A DNA stretch of 64,000 nt from Tenacibaculum finnmarkense genomovar ulcerans (GCF_900239495.1 NZ_OENE01000015.1:110300-174299), one strand, 5' to 3'. Shown: positions 35,212-44,606, counted from the first letter of the stretch. The notes: generated from the letters alone by a model not told the origin. Program-made: numbers and translations.

Positions 35212-35398
35212 AGAGCCTGTTTAAGTTTTAAAGAAAGTCTTTTTCAAAACAGATAAACGTCATGCTGAATTTATTTCAGCATCGCATCAACAGGAAAACT
35301 ACAGCAAATCAGGATGCGAACCTGAAATAAATTCAGGTTGACCGATGCGATTCCTTTTTTTGTCATATTTTTTTTCAGATGAAATTTAAACAGGCTCT
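35212..35398. mobile_element. 187-bp MITE-like element
   Basis: Perfect 13-bp terminal inverted repeats, AGAGCCTGTTTAA (35212-35224) and TTAAACAGGCTCT (35386-35398). Inside are two small hairpins of matching sequence (ATGCTGAA-TTTAT-TTCAGCAT and ACCTGAA-ATAAA-TTCAGGT) that are also related to each other as inverted repeats. It has no coding capacity. The ends resemble the AGAACCTATTTAA repeat at 37, 1582 and 22736. Confidence 0.8.
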
Positions 35399-35412
35399 TA
35401 TTTCTTATTTTA

Positions 35413-37527
35413 TCAACTATTTTTTTGCAAAATACTAAGCCCAATTCGTATTTGTTCATACGGAACTTTTTCGCCTAAAAATTCAAAATAAGGTTTTAAA
35501 GTTGATTCATTTTTTAAAACTTTTTTGGCATTTGCTATTAACTTTACAGTATCGGCAGTTATAAATTTTTGCAAATCAATCTCTTTTCCTTCTAAATATA
35601 ATTTTGATAAATGAGAAAATATTGTTTGGGCTTTTAAGCTTCTTTTTTCGGCTATTTCATCAATTGTAAAACCTTCTTTGTATAATTTATAGGTTTCTAA
35701 AGTCGTATCTTTTTTACCTTGTTTTTTATCTTTTATAAATTTTTTAATTTCGTCCATAAATTCGCCACCGTACACTTCTAATTTTCTGTTTCCAACACCA
35801 CTAATGGCTAAAAATGCCGAATCTGTTTGCGGACGTTCGTTTTCTAAGGCTCGTAATGTAGCATCACTAAAAACTAAGTATGCAGGAATATCTTCTTCTT
35901 TTGAAATGCGATAACGCAATTTTTTTAACGCTTCAAACAAGCTTCCTGTAGCTGTTTTTGTAGTTGATTTTTTACCTTTTACTCCTGGTATTTTTTCCTC
36001 TTTCTTAAATTCAACAGGCGTTGTTAATTGCACTTTTTGACCATCAAAAAGTACTTTTTTTGAAAATTCTGTTAACTGTAAGCTATTCTTTAAGTGAAAA
36101 GCAATTCGGCAATATCCTTGATTTATCAACTGAACAATATAATGTTGCCAATGCTGCCATGAAATATCATTTCCGATGCCATAGGTTTTTAAAGTTTGAT
36201 AATTTTTATCAAAAACATTGGCATTTTTTGCCCCTCGAAGCACGTCAATTACAGTTCCCATTCCTTCTTTTTCTCGCAATCTGTAAATTGCCGAAAGCGC
36301 TTTTTGAGCAATAATAGTTCCGTCAAAAAACTGTACTGGATTTTTACAAACATCACAATTTCCACAATTTTTTTCAATCAATTCGCCAAAATAACTCAGT
36401 AAAATTTTTCGTCGGCAAACCGTTGCTTCCGAAAACTGCTTCATGCGGTCTAACTTTGCAGTTTCCACTTCCTGATTGCTACTATTTGCAATAAATTGAC
36501 GCAGCTGAATTACATCGGCATAACTATGAAAAAGCAAGGCTTGAGCTGGCAAACCATCTCTTCCTGCACGTCCTATTTCTTGATAATATCCTTCAATATT
36601 TTTGGGCATATTATAATGAATTACCCAACGCACATTCGATTTATCGATTCCCATTCCAAAAGCAACCGTTGCACAAATAATTTGCACATCATCTTTTATA
36701 AAATCTTCTTGAGTTTTAGCACGTTCTTCAAAAGCTAAACCTGCATGATATGCTTTTGCATTAATATTTTGTTGCTTTAATTTACTTGCTAATTGTTCGG
36801 TCGCTTTTCTACTTAAACAATAAATAATCCCCGAATCGTTGGGTTTTTGCTTGATAAATTTAAGTATTTTCTGCACCCTATCATTTGCCGGGCGCACCTC
36901 TAAACTGATATTTTCTCGATTAAAAGAGCTCACATATTTAGTCGCATTTGGCACTGATAATTGCGTTAAAATATCTTCCTGAGTCGCTTTATCAGCAGTT
37001 GCCGTTAGGGCGATAATTGGTGTATTTGGCAAGGTTTTTTTCAAGAAAGACAACTGCTTATAAGATGGTCTAAAATCATGTCCCCAAGAAGAAATACAAT
37101 GCGCTTCATCAATAGCAATGCAACTTATATATTTTTCATTTAATACATTTTGAAGCAATGACAAACTCTCTGGAGCTACATAAATAAGCTTTACTTTTTT
37201 GTTAATAATAGCATCAAAAACCGCCTCTTGTTCTTCCGATGATTGACTACTATTATAATAAGTTGCCGTAATTCCATTAGCTTTTAGGCTATCAACCTGG
37301 TCTTTCATTAACGCAATTAAGGGCGAAATAACCAAGGTAATTCCATCAAAAAATAAGGACGGTAATTGAAAACAAATAGATTTCCCACCTCCTGTTGGCA
37401 TAATTACCAGCGTATCTTTTTTAGCTAAAACATTTTCAATAATTGTTTTTTGCTCTAATCGAAAACTGTCATATCCAAAATTTTCTTTTAATTTTACGAG
37501 TAAGTCTTGTTCTGTTAGCTGTATCAT
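35413..37527 (-). CDS. recQ: ATP-dependent DNA helicase RecQ
   Basis: 704 residues. The SF2 helicase core has Walker A MPTGGGKS (43-50), DEAH box AIDEAHCISSWGHDFRPSY (about 138-156) and the C-terminal motif QEIGRAGRDG. The RQC region has a zinc site CRRKILLSYF with GNCDVC. An HRDC domain (about 525-600) and a C-terminal HTH_40-type domain (about 610-700) follow. It unwinds DNA in recombination and fork repair. A -7 box TATTTTTG at 37532-37539 lies so close to the ATG that the mRNA is probably leaderless. Confidence 0.96.
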   Translation of the reverse strand: MIQLTEQDLLVKLKENFGYDSFRLEQKTIIENVLAKKDTLVIMPTGGGKSICFQLPSLFFDGITLVISPLIALMKDQVDSLKANGITATYYNSSQSSEEQEAVFDAIINKKVKLIYVAPESLSLLQNVLNEKYISCIAIDEAHCISSWGHDFRPSYKQLSFLKKTLPNTPIIALTATADKATQEDILTQLSVPNATKYVSSFNRENISLEVRPANDRVQKILKFIKQKPNDSGIIYCLSRKATEQLASKLKQQNINAKAYHAGLAFEERAKTQEDFIKDDVQIICATVAFGMGIDKSNVRWVIHYNMPKNIEGYYQEIGRAGRDGLPAQALLFHSYADVIQLRQFIANSSNQEVETAKLDRMKQFSEATVCRRKILLSYFGELIEKNCGNCDVCKNPVQFFDGTIIAQKALSAIYRLREKEGMGTVIDVLRGAKNANVFDKNYQTLKTYGIGNDISWQHWQHYIVQLINQGYCRIAFHLKNSLQLTEFSKKVLFDGQKVQLTTPVEFKKEEKIPGVKGKKSTTKTATGSLFEALKKLRYRISKEEDIPAYLVFSDATLRALENERPQTDSAFLAISGVGNRKLEVYGGEFMDEIKKFIKDKKQGKKDTTLETYKLYKEGFTIDEIAEKRSLKAQTIFSHLSKLYLEGKEIDLQKFITADTVKLIANAKKVLKNESTLKPYFEFLGEKVPYEQIRIGLSILQKNS

Positions 37528-37531
37528 TTTA

Positions 37532-37539
37532 CAAAAATA
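37532..37539 (-). promoter_or_regulatory. -7 box of recQ
   Basis: The minus strand reads TATTTTTG, 4 bases before the recQ ATG, so transcription would start at or beside the start codon. Confidence 0.45.
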
Positions 37540-37542
37540 ATC

Positions 37543-37580
37543 ATAAAAAAAAACGTAAAAATTAAATTCTACGTTTCTTT
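37543..37580 (-). terminator. terminator downstream of the trp operon
   Basis: On the minus strand AAACGTA and TACGTTT (complements of 37570-37576 and 37551-37557) form a hairpin with A/T pairs in the loop, followed by a long T run. Confidence 0.6.
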
Positions 37581-37604
37581 TAACTGGTTATTTAAAATAT
37601 TTTG

Positions 37605-37694
37605 AAGCTATTTCCCGCTTTCCGCACTCGCTTTTTTTATTTTTTTAAAAGAAAAATAAAACAGCCCTCAAACAATTGCTTCAATCGGGGCTAA
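37605..37694. repeat. flavobacterial intergenic repeat, copy 1 (after trpA)
   Basis: AGCTATTTCCCGCTTTCC at the left, an A/T-rich centre with TTTTTATTTTT and AAAAATAAAA arms, and CAATCGGGGCTAAAC at the right. Its reverse complement aligns in order with the repeat at 42988-43065. It resembles a repeat I know to be frequent between flavobacterial genes. Confidence 0.65.
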
Positions 37695-37749
37695 ACATTT
37701 TTACAATAGTATTTGCAAAGTATTAAAACAGATTGCATCTTTATAAAAA

Positions 37750-38517
37750 TTAAGCATTAATAACAGTACTAACAAAATTAGAAATACCTGCAACACCATT
37801 TTTATCTAAATCTTTTATAAAAGCAGAACCAATTATTGCTCCATCGGCATAACTACAAGCAGTTGTAAATGTTTTGTTGTCAGAAATACCAAAACCAACC
37901 ACTAATTTACTTTTTAAATTCATTGCTTCAATTCGCTTAAAGTAATCAATTTGTTCTGTTGATATTTCTCCTTTTGCTCCTGTAATAGATGCCGAAGCAA
38001 CTACATAAATAAAAGCATCCGTTAGTGCATCAATTTTTCGAATACGTTCTTCAGAAGTATGTGGCGTTATTAAAAACACATTAGTAATTCCGTATTTTTC
38101 GAATAACGCTTTATAATGATTTTCATATTCAATCATTGGTAAATCAGGAAAAATAACAGTTTTCATACCGCAATCTTGTACTGCTTGACAAAATTTATCC
38201 TCACCATATTTAATAAGCTGATTCAAATACCCCATTAAAACTAATGGCGTTTTATTGGTGTCTTTAACTGATTTTAGTTGCTCAAAAACAACATCTAAAT
38301 TCATTCCATTTTGCAAAGCTCTATGGCTACTGTCTTGTATGGTAGTACCATCGGCTAAAGGATCTGAATACGGTAAACCAACTTCTATAAAATCAACACC
38401 ATTTTCACTTAAATCGTGTATAATTTTGGTGGTATCATCTAACTTTGGAAAACCTGCTGTAAAAAATATAGAAAGTAAATTCTTCTTTTCTTGAAATATT
38501 TCTTTTAATAATTTCAT
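37750..38517 (-). CDS. trpA: tryptophan synthase alpha subunit
   Basis: 255 residues. It cleaves indole-3-glycerol phosphate to indole, which passes to TrpB. Catalytic Glu in DFIEVGLPYSDPLADG (about 39-54) and Asp in VIFPDLPMIEYE are present, with phosphate loop GFGISDN. It is the last gene of the operon, 4 bases after trpB, followed by an intergenic repeat and a terminator. Normal length for Bacteroidota. Confidence 0.97.
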   Translation of the reverse strand: MKLLKEIFQEKKNLLSIFFTAGFPKLDDTTKIIHDLSENGVDFIEVGLPYSDPLADGTTIQDSSHRALQNGMNLDVVFEQLKSVKDTNKTPLVLMGYLNQLIKYGEDKFCQAVQDCGMKTVIFPDLPMIEYENHYKALFEKYGITNVFLITPHTSEERIRKIDALTDAFIYVVASASITGAKGEISTEQIDYFKRIEAMNLKSKLVVGFGISDNKTFTTACSYADGAIIGSAFIKDLDKNGVAGISNFVSTVINA

Positions 38518-38521
38518 GTCC

Positions 38522-39700
38522 TTACGCTTTTAAATGCTTCATATACGTTTCTAAATCTTTATCGCCTCTTCCTGATAAATTCACCACAACTACTTGGTCT
38601 TTTTTAAATTTTATTTTAGATAAAACAGCCAAAGCGTGTGCACTTTCTAAAGCAGGAATAATTCCTTCTAATTTAGTTAATTCAAAAGCAGCTGCTAAAG
38701 CTTCATCATCGGTTGCGTTCAAAAATTCGGCACGCTTAGTTTCATGTAAAAAAGCATGTAAAGGACCAACTCCTGGATAATCTAATCCTGCAGAAATAGA
38801 ATATGGCTCTGTAATCTGCCCGTATTGATCTTGCATTAAAATAGTTTTACTTCCGTGAATTACACCAACCTGCCCTAATTGAGATGTTGCTGCACTTTCG
38901 CCAGAATCAACTCCTAAACCACCAGCTTCAACAGCTATTAAACCGACTTCTTCATCTTCTAAATAATGATAAAAAGCACCAGCCGCATTAGAACCACCTC
39001 CAACACAGGCAATAATTGTATCAGGGTTTTCTTTTCCTGTTTTTTCTTTTAGTTGCCATTTCATTTCTTCTGAAATAATAGCTTGTAAACGTGCTACCAT
39101 ATCAGGATACGGAGCAGGACCAACCACAGAACCAATTAAATAATAACTATCAGGATGCTGAATCCAATAACGAATTGCTTCGTTTGTAGCATCTTTTAAG
39201 GTTTTACTTCCGCTTAATGCAGGCACAACTTTAGCTCCTAACATTTTCATTCGAGCAACATTAGGCGCTTGCCTTGCAATGTCTTTTTCTCCCATAAAAA
39301 CAATACATTCCAAGCCCATTAAAGCACAAACTGTAGCAGTTGCAACACCGTGTTGTCCTGCACCTGTTTCGGCTATAATTTTTGTTTTCCCTAGCTTTTT
39401 AGCGATTAAAATCTGTCCAACAGTATTGTTTACTTTATGCGCTCCTGTATGATTTAAATCTTCCCGTTTTAAATAAATAGTAGCGCCATATTTTTCTGAT
39501 AATCTTTCTGCCAAATACAACGGAGTAGGACGACCAACATAATCTTTCAACAATGACTTATACTCTTCTTTAAACTCTTTAGATTCGATAATTTTAATAT
39601 AATTATCTTCTAACTCTTGTACGTTTGGATGTAATAATTCAGGAATAAATGCACCTCCGAATTGCCCGTAATATCCTTCTTTAGTTGGTTGAAATTTCAT
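38522..39700 (-). CDS. trpB: tryptophan synthase beta subunit
   Basis: 392 residues. PLP enzyme joining indole and serine to form tryptophan. PLP Lys89 is in [10 protein letters not shown], the phosphate cup GGGSNAAG is present, and the C-terminal NLSGRGDKD is typical of TrpB1. It forms the alpha2beta2 complex with TrpA encoded directly downstream. Confidence 0.97.
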   Translation of the reverse strand: MKFQPTKEGYYGQFGGAFIPELLHPNVQELEDNYIKIIESKEFKEEYKSLLKDYVGRPTPLYLAERLSEKYGATIYLKREDLNHTGAHKVNNTVGQILIAKKLGKTKIIAETGAGQHGVATATVCALMGLECIVFMGEKDIARQAPNVARMKMLGAKVVPALSGSKTLKDATNEAIRYWIQHPDSYYLIGSVVGPAPYPDMVARLQAIISEEMKWQLKEKTGKENPDTIIACVGGGSNAAGAFYHYLEDEEVGLIAVEAGGLGVDSGESAATSQLGQVGVIHGSKTILMQDQYGQITEPYSISAGLDYPGVGPLHAFLHETKRAEFLNATDDEALAAAFELTKLEGIIPALESAHALAVLSKIKFKKDQVVVVNLSGRGDKDLETYMKHLKA

Positions 39701-39729
39701 AATTTAATTTTTAGTTTTCTTCACGAACT

Positions 39730-40410
39730 TTAAAAAACATGAAGCTCTTTTTTAAACTTTTCTAATTTTTTTACTGATTTTAAACCTGCTGATGCTTCAA
39801 ATTTACTATTTACATCTACCGCATAAATAGGTAAATTCAATGCTTTTAATTTATTGATTTCTGATACTTCTTCTAACCCAATTCCTCCACTTAAAAAAAA
39901 TGGTTTCGTTAAATTATATTTTTGAAGAACAGCCCAATCAAAAGTAATTCCGTTTCCTCCTCGCTCTTTTCCTTTAGTATCGAACAAAAAGAAATCAACT
40001 AATGATTCGTAGGGTTTTAAAACTTCAAAATCGAAGGTGTTTTCACTATTTTTACTACTTTTAATGCCAAAAACTTTTACAATTTCGGGTGTTTTATATT
40101 TTAAATGCGGCTTTTTATCAGCAATACTTTCGGTAAATATCGTTTTTAATTTTGTAATATATTCTGGAGATTCATCGCCATGTAATTGCAGCATATTTAA
40201 ACCATATTCTTCGGTTAATGAAACTACAATTTCAGGGATTTCATTCACAAAAACACCTGCTTTTTTTATCTCCTTAGGTAAATCGGGAATAATTCCCTCA
40301 AAATTTCTTGTTGATTTTTCGTAAAAAATAAATCCTAAATAATCAGGCTGCAATGCGGCAACTTCTTGGATATTTTGTACGTATTTCATTCCACAAACTT
40401 TCAATTTCAT
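39730..40410 (-). CDS. trpF: phosphoribosylanthranilate isomerase
   Basis: 226 residues. Amadori rearrangement of phosphoribosylanthranilate, third step of the pathway. General base Cys in LKVCGMK at the N-terminus, general acid Asp in DFFLFDTKG, phosphate-binding LSGGIG and AVDVNSKFE near the C-terminus. It starts two bases after trpC ends and precedes trpB by 29 bases. Confidence 0.96.
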   Translation of the reverse strand: MKLKVCGMKYVQNIQEVAALQPDYLGFIFYEKSTRNFEGIIPDLPKEIKKAGVFVNEIPEIVVSLTEEYGLNMLQLHGDESPEYITKLKTIFTESIADKKPHLKYKTPEIVKVFGIKSSKNSENTFDFEVLKPYESLVDFFLFDTKGKERGGNGITFDWAVLQKYNLTKPFFLSGGIGLEEVSEINKLKALNLPIYAVDVNSKFEASAGLKSVKKLEKFKKELHVF

Positions 40411-40412
40411 AC

Positions 40413-41201
40413 TTATCGTATTTGTGCTATAAATTCTTTACAAGATTCGCCAGGATTGGCTGTTTTCATAAAGTTTTCACCAATTAAAAACCCTTGAAAA
40501 CCATGTTCTTTTAAGCCCGTAATAACTCTTGGGTCTGAAATTCCGCTTTCTGAAACCTTAATTGCGGTATCAGGAATTTGCCCTGCCAAGTTAATAGAAT
40601 GTTCTAAATCAACTTCAAAAGTTTTCAAATTACGGTTATTAATACCAATAATTTTATTGTCTAAATCATTAATTTTATCTAAATCTTCTTTGGTGTGCAC
40701 TTCGTATAAAACCTCCAAACCTAAATCGTTGGCTAATTGTCCGTAATTTTTAAGTTCTTGTTTTGTTAAACAAGCTGCTATTAACAATACAACATCTGCC
40801 CCAATTGCTTTGGCTTCTACAATTTGAAAACCATCAACAATAAAATCTTTTCTTAAAATTGGAACTTGCTGATTTACGGTTCTTGCCTGTAGTAAATCCG
40901 CCATGGTTCCGCCGAAAAAATTCGTATCGGTTAAAATAGATTGTGCGGCAACATTGGCATCTAAATAACCATTTGTTACCTCAATAATTGTTGCTTTGTC
41001 GTTAATAATTCCTTTGGATGGTGATTTGCGTTTAAATTCGGCAATAATTCCTGTTGAACCAACTTTTAATAAGGACTTTTTTAATGAAAATGGGTCGTTT
41101 TTAAAATTGGGACTTTTCACCAATTTACTTACAGGTACTTCCGCTTTTATTTTGGCGATTTCTGTTTTCTTAAAGGCTATTATGTTATCTAAAATTGTCA
41201 T
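40413..41201 (-). CDS. trpC: indole-3-glycerol phosphate synthase
   Basis: 262 residues. Ring closure of CdRP to indole-3-glycerol phosphate. TIM-barrel marks are IAEFKRKSPSKG (substrate Lys), LRKDFIVDGFQIVEA (general acid Lys), EVLYEVHTKEDL, IGINNRNLKTFEVD, and SESGISDP with FLIGENFM at the end. It is separated from trpD by a 123-base gap holding a gene relic. Confidence 0.97.
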   Translation of the reverse strand: MTILDNIIAFKKTEIAKIKAEVPVSKLVKSPNFKNDPFSLKKSLLKVGSTGIIAEFKRKSPSKGIINDKATIIEVTNGYLDANVAAQSILTDTNFFGGTMADLLQARTVNQQVPILRKDFIVDGFQIVEAKAIGADVVLLIAACLTKQELKNYGQLANDLGLEVLYEVHTKEDLDKINDLDNKIIGINNRNLKTFEVDLEHSINLAGQIPDTAIKVSESGISDPRVITGLKEHGFQGFLIGENFMKTANPGESCKEFIAQIR

Positions 41202-41204
41202 ATA

Positions 41205-41324
41205 ATTAATTATGAATTCAAAATTATGAATTACGATTTAGTGTTTCTAATGTTTTTTTGAATACTTCCGATAATCTTTACTATTTCTTCAATATCCTTT
41301 AATAATGATGCTGATTATTTATTG
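41205..41324 (-). pseudogene. relic of a four-helix-bundle (23S IVS-like) protein between trpD and trpC
   Basis: On the minus strand, codons from about 41308 to a stop at 41231-41233 encode SASLLKDIEEIVKIIGSIQK and then NIRNTKS, preceded by a stop. The pattern resembles the C-terminal helix of the small four-helix-bundle proteins related to 23S rRNA intervening-sequence proteins. A direct repeat ATTATGAATT (41209-41218, 41223-41232) lies just beyond. Only the end of such a gene remains. The family assignment is from memory. Confidence 0.4.
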
Positions 41325-42314
41325 CTAGTTCGTAATTATCTTTTTTAAACACGCTTTTGCTTTCAATCCTAATAAAGAATCTTTTGCTTGGCTGTAAGCT
41401 TCTTCAAAACTCTTATTTTCATCAACAATTTTTAAAGCAAATGCAGCATTTGTTAACACAACACTGTTTTGTGCTTCCGTACCATTTCCTTCAATAATAT
41501 TTTTGAATATTTTAGCGGCATCGGCAACCGATTGTCCTCCAAAAACATCAGATTGTTGTAATCTTTTTTGTCCTAAATCTTCAGGGTTTATTAATTGTTC
41601 TCCATTTTTAGTAAACAATTTAAAACCGCTTGTTAATGAAATTTCATCATAACCATCAAGTGCATGTACAATTCCATAATTTGTATTTTCTTCTTGCAAA
41701 ATATAATTATACAAACGAGCAACTTCTAAATTAAACGTTCCTAATAATTGGTTTTTTGGCGAACTCGGGTTTACCAAAGGACCTAAAATATTGAAAAACG
41801 TTTTTAACGCTAATTCTTTTCTTGTTGCACTCACCGCTTTCATTGCTGGATGAAATTTCGGTGCGTGTAAAAAACAGATATTTGCTTTTTCTAAATGCGA
41901 TTTTAAAGTAGCTTCATCATTGGTAAATTTATAGCCAAAACTCTCTAGCATATCCGAAGAACCCGATTTTGACGACACCGAATAATTACCGTGTTTTGCG
42001 ACTTTTTGCCCTGTTCCTGCAACTACAAAAGAAGTCATGGTTGATATATTGAACGTATCTTTTCCATCGCCTCCAGTTCCTACAATATCAATGGTATTAT
42101 AGTCTGAAAAATCTACTTTTATTGCCAATTCTATTAAGGCATTTCTGAAACCCGCAAGCTCATCCACTGTAATTGGACGCATCATAAAAACAGTCATAAA
42201 TGATGCTAAATGTGCTTCATTAAATTTCCCTGAAGCAATATCGATTAAAACCTGTTTTGCTTGTTGTTTGGTTAATTTTTTATGCTGATATAAATCGTTT
42301 AATAATTGTTTCAT
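41325..42314 (-). CDS. trpD: anthranilate phosphoribosyltransferase
   Basis: 329 residues. Transfers phosphoribose from PRPP to anthranilate. The PRPP loop VGTGGDGKDTFNIST (about 79-93) and KHGNYSVSSKSGSSDMLE are clear, as is the NILGPLVNPSSP segment. It follows trpG by 14 bases. Not fused to trpG, unlike in enterobacteria. Confidence 0.97.
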   Translation of the reverse strand: MKQLLNDLYQHKKLTKQQAKQVLIDIASGKFNEAHLASFMTVFMMRPITVDELAGFRNALIELAIKVDFSDYNTIDIVGTGGDGKDTFNISTMTSFVVAGTGQKVAKHGNYSVSSKSGSSDMLESFGYKFTNDEATLKSHLEKANICFLHAPKFHPAMKAVSATRKELALKTFFNILGPLVNPSSPKNQLLGTFNLEVARLYNYILQEENTNYGIVHALDGYDEISLTSGFKLFTKNGEQLINPEDLGQKRLQQSDVFGGQSVADAAKIFKNIIEGNGTEAQNSVVLTNAAFALKIVDENKSFEEAYSQAKDSLLGLKAKACLKKIITN

Positions 42315-42328
42315 AGCTTAAAAGATTG

Positions 42329-42907
42329 TTATTTTTTAGCGTTGTTTAAAAAATTTCTAACAAGTTGCTCCCCAACATCAGTTAATATTGATTCTGGGTG
42401 AAATTGCACTGCCGATATATTAAATTCTTTATGCTCAATTGCTTGAATTCCTCCTTGCTCATCTTTTGCAGTAATCATTAATTCTGATGGAAAATTATCG
42501 TGAGAGGCTGTCCAAGAATGGTATCTAGCGGCTTTAAATTTAGTTGAAACATCTTTAAATATTACCGCATCTTTTTTGATAATTTCCATTTCCGTAGCAA
42601 CACCGTGAAATACTTCTCCCATGTTTTCTATTGCTCCACCAAAAACTTCGGTAATTGCTTGTAATCCTAAACAAACACCAAAAATTGGTTTTTTACCCGC
42701 GTATTGCTTTATAACCTCTTTTAAAATCCCTGCTTCATCAGGAATTCCTGGTCCTGGGGATAAAAAAATAACATCATAACGGTCAATTTGGGCTATTGAA
42801 ATTTGATCGTTTCTATATACGTCTGGCAAATTACCTGTAATATCTTCTACCATGTGTACCAAATTATAGGTAAACGAATCGTAGTTATCTAGTATTAATA
42901 TGTTCAT
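42329..42907 (-). CDS. trpG: anthranilate synthase component II (glutamine amidotransferase)
   Basis: 192 residues. Class I glutamine amidotransferase giving ammonia to TrpE. Triad: Cys in FGVCLGLQAI, His and Glu in VQFHPESILTD. The oxyanion segment reads LSPGPGIPDEAG. In many bacteria one such subunit (PabA/TrpG) also serves 4-amino-4-deoxychorismate synthase. It lies 158 bases after trpE, the gap being filled by a repeat. Confidence 0.96.
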   Translation of the reverse strand: MNILILDNYDSFTYNLVHMVEDITGNLPDVYRNDQISIAQIDRYDVIFLSPGPGIPDEAGILKEVIKQYAGKKPIFGVCLGLQAITEVFGGAIENMGEVFHGVATEMEIIKKDAVIFKDVSTKFKAARYHSWTASHDNFPSELMITAKDEQGGIQAIEHKEFNISAVQFHPESILTDVGEQLVRNFLNNAKK

Positions 42908-42987
42908 TTCTTTTAAAAATTGAATGATTAAATAATTTTTAATCTTTTTAAATATTTATTTTCTTGATTTCTGGCTGATTTTTTTTT

Positions 42988-43065
42988 GCGTTAGGGATTG
43001 CAACGGCATCCTTTTTATTTTTTTTTTAAAATAAAAAGATATAGTGGAAAGCCCGCTCGAACGCC
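42988..43065. repeat. flavobacterial intergenic repeat, copy 2 (trpE-trpG junction)
   Basis: GCGTTAGGGATTGCAACGGC at the left, CTTTTTATTTT and AAAATAAAAAG arms in the centre and TATAGTGGAAAGCCCGC at the right. It is related to the reverse complement of 37605-37694 and abuts the trpE stop codon. The central arms can fold into a hairpin. Confidence 0.7.
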
Positions 43066-44466
43066 CTAAATATTCTCTGCTAAAATCAAGGCTTTTTTCA
43101 ATGCTGCCAATTTATTGTTTACCTCTTGCAATTCTTTTTCTTCATCAGAATGAATTACAATTCCCGCGCCCGCCTGATAATACAACACATTGTTTTTACT
43201 AACAAATGAGCGAATCGCAATGGCTAAATTTACCGAGCCATCTAAACCGATAATCCCGACTGCGCCTCCATAAAAACCACGAGATTGATTTTCATAGGTA
43301 TCGATTAATTGCATCGCCTTGTATTTTGGAGCACCACTTAAAGTTCCTGCAGGGAAAGTGTCGCCAACTATTTCAATCGGATCGCCTTTAATTTCACCTT
43401 TTACAGTAGAAACCAAGTGAATTACATGGCTGAAATATTGCACTTCTTTAAATACCTCAACTTTTACATTATCGGCGTGTTTACTTAAATCGTTTCTTGC
43501 TAAATCAACTAGCATTACGTGTTCGGCAGTTTCTTTTTTATCTTCGGATAATTTTTTTCCAAGCTTAATATCTTGCGCCATATCGCCAGTTCTTCGGAAA
43601 GTTCCTGCAATTGGATTGATAATGGCTTTTCCTTCGCTAATTTTAATTTGTGCTTCAGGCGATGATCCCATTAATTTAAACGAACCGTAGTCGAAATAAA
43701 ATAAATATGGCGACGGGTTTATAGAACGCAATGCTCGATATACATTAAATTCATCTCCTTTAAATTTTTGCTGAAATTGACGTGATAAAACCAATTGAAA
43801 AACATCGCCTCGTTTACAGTGGGCTTTTGCTTTTGCTACATATTGCTTAAAATCGTCATTGGTACAATTGGAAGTTTCTTCGCCTGTTATTTCAAATTTT
43901 TGAGTATTGAAAGTTTGGGCTTCAATAATAGTTTCTATTTCTGAAATTCTTGACTCGCCTCCTGCTTCTACGTTTTCAAGTATCGTCATTTCATCATTAA
44001 AATGATTAATTGCGATAATAAATCGATAAAAACTATACTGCATTAAAGGAATTTTTGACGGCGCATCTTGTACATTTAATGCGATATTTTCAAAATATTG
44101 AACGCTGTCATACGTTGAATATCCGTATAATCCGTTGAATGATTTTAAGGCGGGATCACAGTCTAAATTGATTGATTTTGAGAAATCATTAAACAGGCTG
44201 TAAAAATTAGTATCCTTTTTATCTATCTTATTTTTTTCAATAACACTTCCTTGTTTTGAAACAATAAAATCATGATTTTCTACCTTCATTGTTAGCAGCG
44301 GATCAATAGCAATAAAAGAAAAACTTTCTTCTTTACTATGATAATCAGAACTTTCTAGCAATAAAGTATTGGCATATTTATCTCTAAAACGCAAATACAA
44401 ACCTACCGGTGTAACGGTGTCTGCAATTCGTTTTTTACTGACTGTTTTGAATGTCGTTTTATTCAT
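43066..44466 (-). CDS. trpE: anthranilate synthase component I
   Basis: 466 residues. Makes anthranilate from chorismate with ammonia from TrpG. The N-terminal regulatory part has the LLESSD motif of tryptophan feedback sites (about 37-42). The chorismate-binding domain shows FQLVLSRQFQ, NPSPYLFYFDYG, PIAGTFRRTG, LVDLARNDL, GTLSGAPKYKAM and FYGGAVGI. It is the first structural gene, starting about 24 bases after the attenuator stem. Confidence 0.97.
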   Translation of the reverse strand: MNKTTFKTVSKKRIADTVTPVGLYLRFRDKYANTLLLESSDYHSKEESFSFIAIDPLLTMKVENHDFIVSKQGSVIEKNKIDKKDTNFYSLFNDFSKSINLDCDPALKSFNGLYGYSTYDSVQYFENIALNVQDAPSKIPLMQYSFYRFIIAINHFNDEMTILENVEAGGESRISEIETIIEAQTFNTQKFEITGEETSNCTNDDFKQYVAKAKAHCKRGDVFQLVLSRQFQQKFKGDEFNVYRALRSINPSPYLFYFDYGSFKLMGSSPEAQIKISEGKAIINPIAGTFRRTGDMAQDIKLGKKLSEDKKETAEHVMLVDLARNDLSKHADNVKVEVFKEVQYFSHVIHLVSTVKGEIKGDPIEIVGDTFPAGTLSGAPKYKAMQLIDTYENQSRGFYGGAVGIIGLDGSVNLAIAIRSFVSKNNVLYYQAGAGIVIHSDEEKELQEVNNKLAALKKALILAENI

Positions 44467-44489
44467 TTTAATTTTATTGTTAAAAACAA

Positions 44490-44516
44490 AAAAGGCTTAT
44501 CGTGAGATAAGCCTTT
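44490..44516 (-). terminator. trp attenuator terminator
   Basis: On the minus strand AAAAGGCTTATC and GATAAGCCTTTT close a TCA loop, and the stem is followed by more T residues. It lies between the leader-peptide stop (44552) and the trpE start (44466). The loop CTCAC can pair with GTGAG just after the leader stop, a possible antiterminator. Confidence 0.8.
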
Positions 44517-44551
44517 TCTTTATATAATATAACATATAGGTTTCCGCTCAC

Positions 44552-44599
44552 TTATTTTCTAAGAGAGTTCCACCACCATATGTTGTTTTGTTTGATCAT
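44552..44599 (-). CDS. trpL: trp operon leader peptide (15 residues, three Trp)
   Basis: ATG at 44597-44599, stop TAA at 44552-44554, encoding MIKQNNIWWWNSLRK. The three consecutive TGG codons occupy 44570-44578. It lies between the promoter -7 box (44607-44614) and an intrinsic terminator (44490-44516) ahead of trpE. It is expected to act in ribosome-mediated attenuation: stalling at the Trp codons when charged tRNA-Trp is scarce lets transcription enter trpE. Too short for ordinary gene calling. Confidence 0.88.
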   Translation of the reverse strand: MIKQNNIWWWNSLRK

Positions 44600-44606
44600 T
44601 ATGAGA

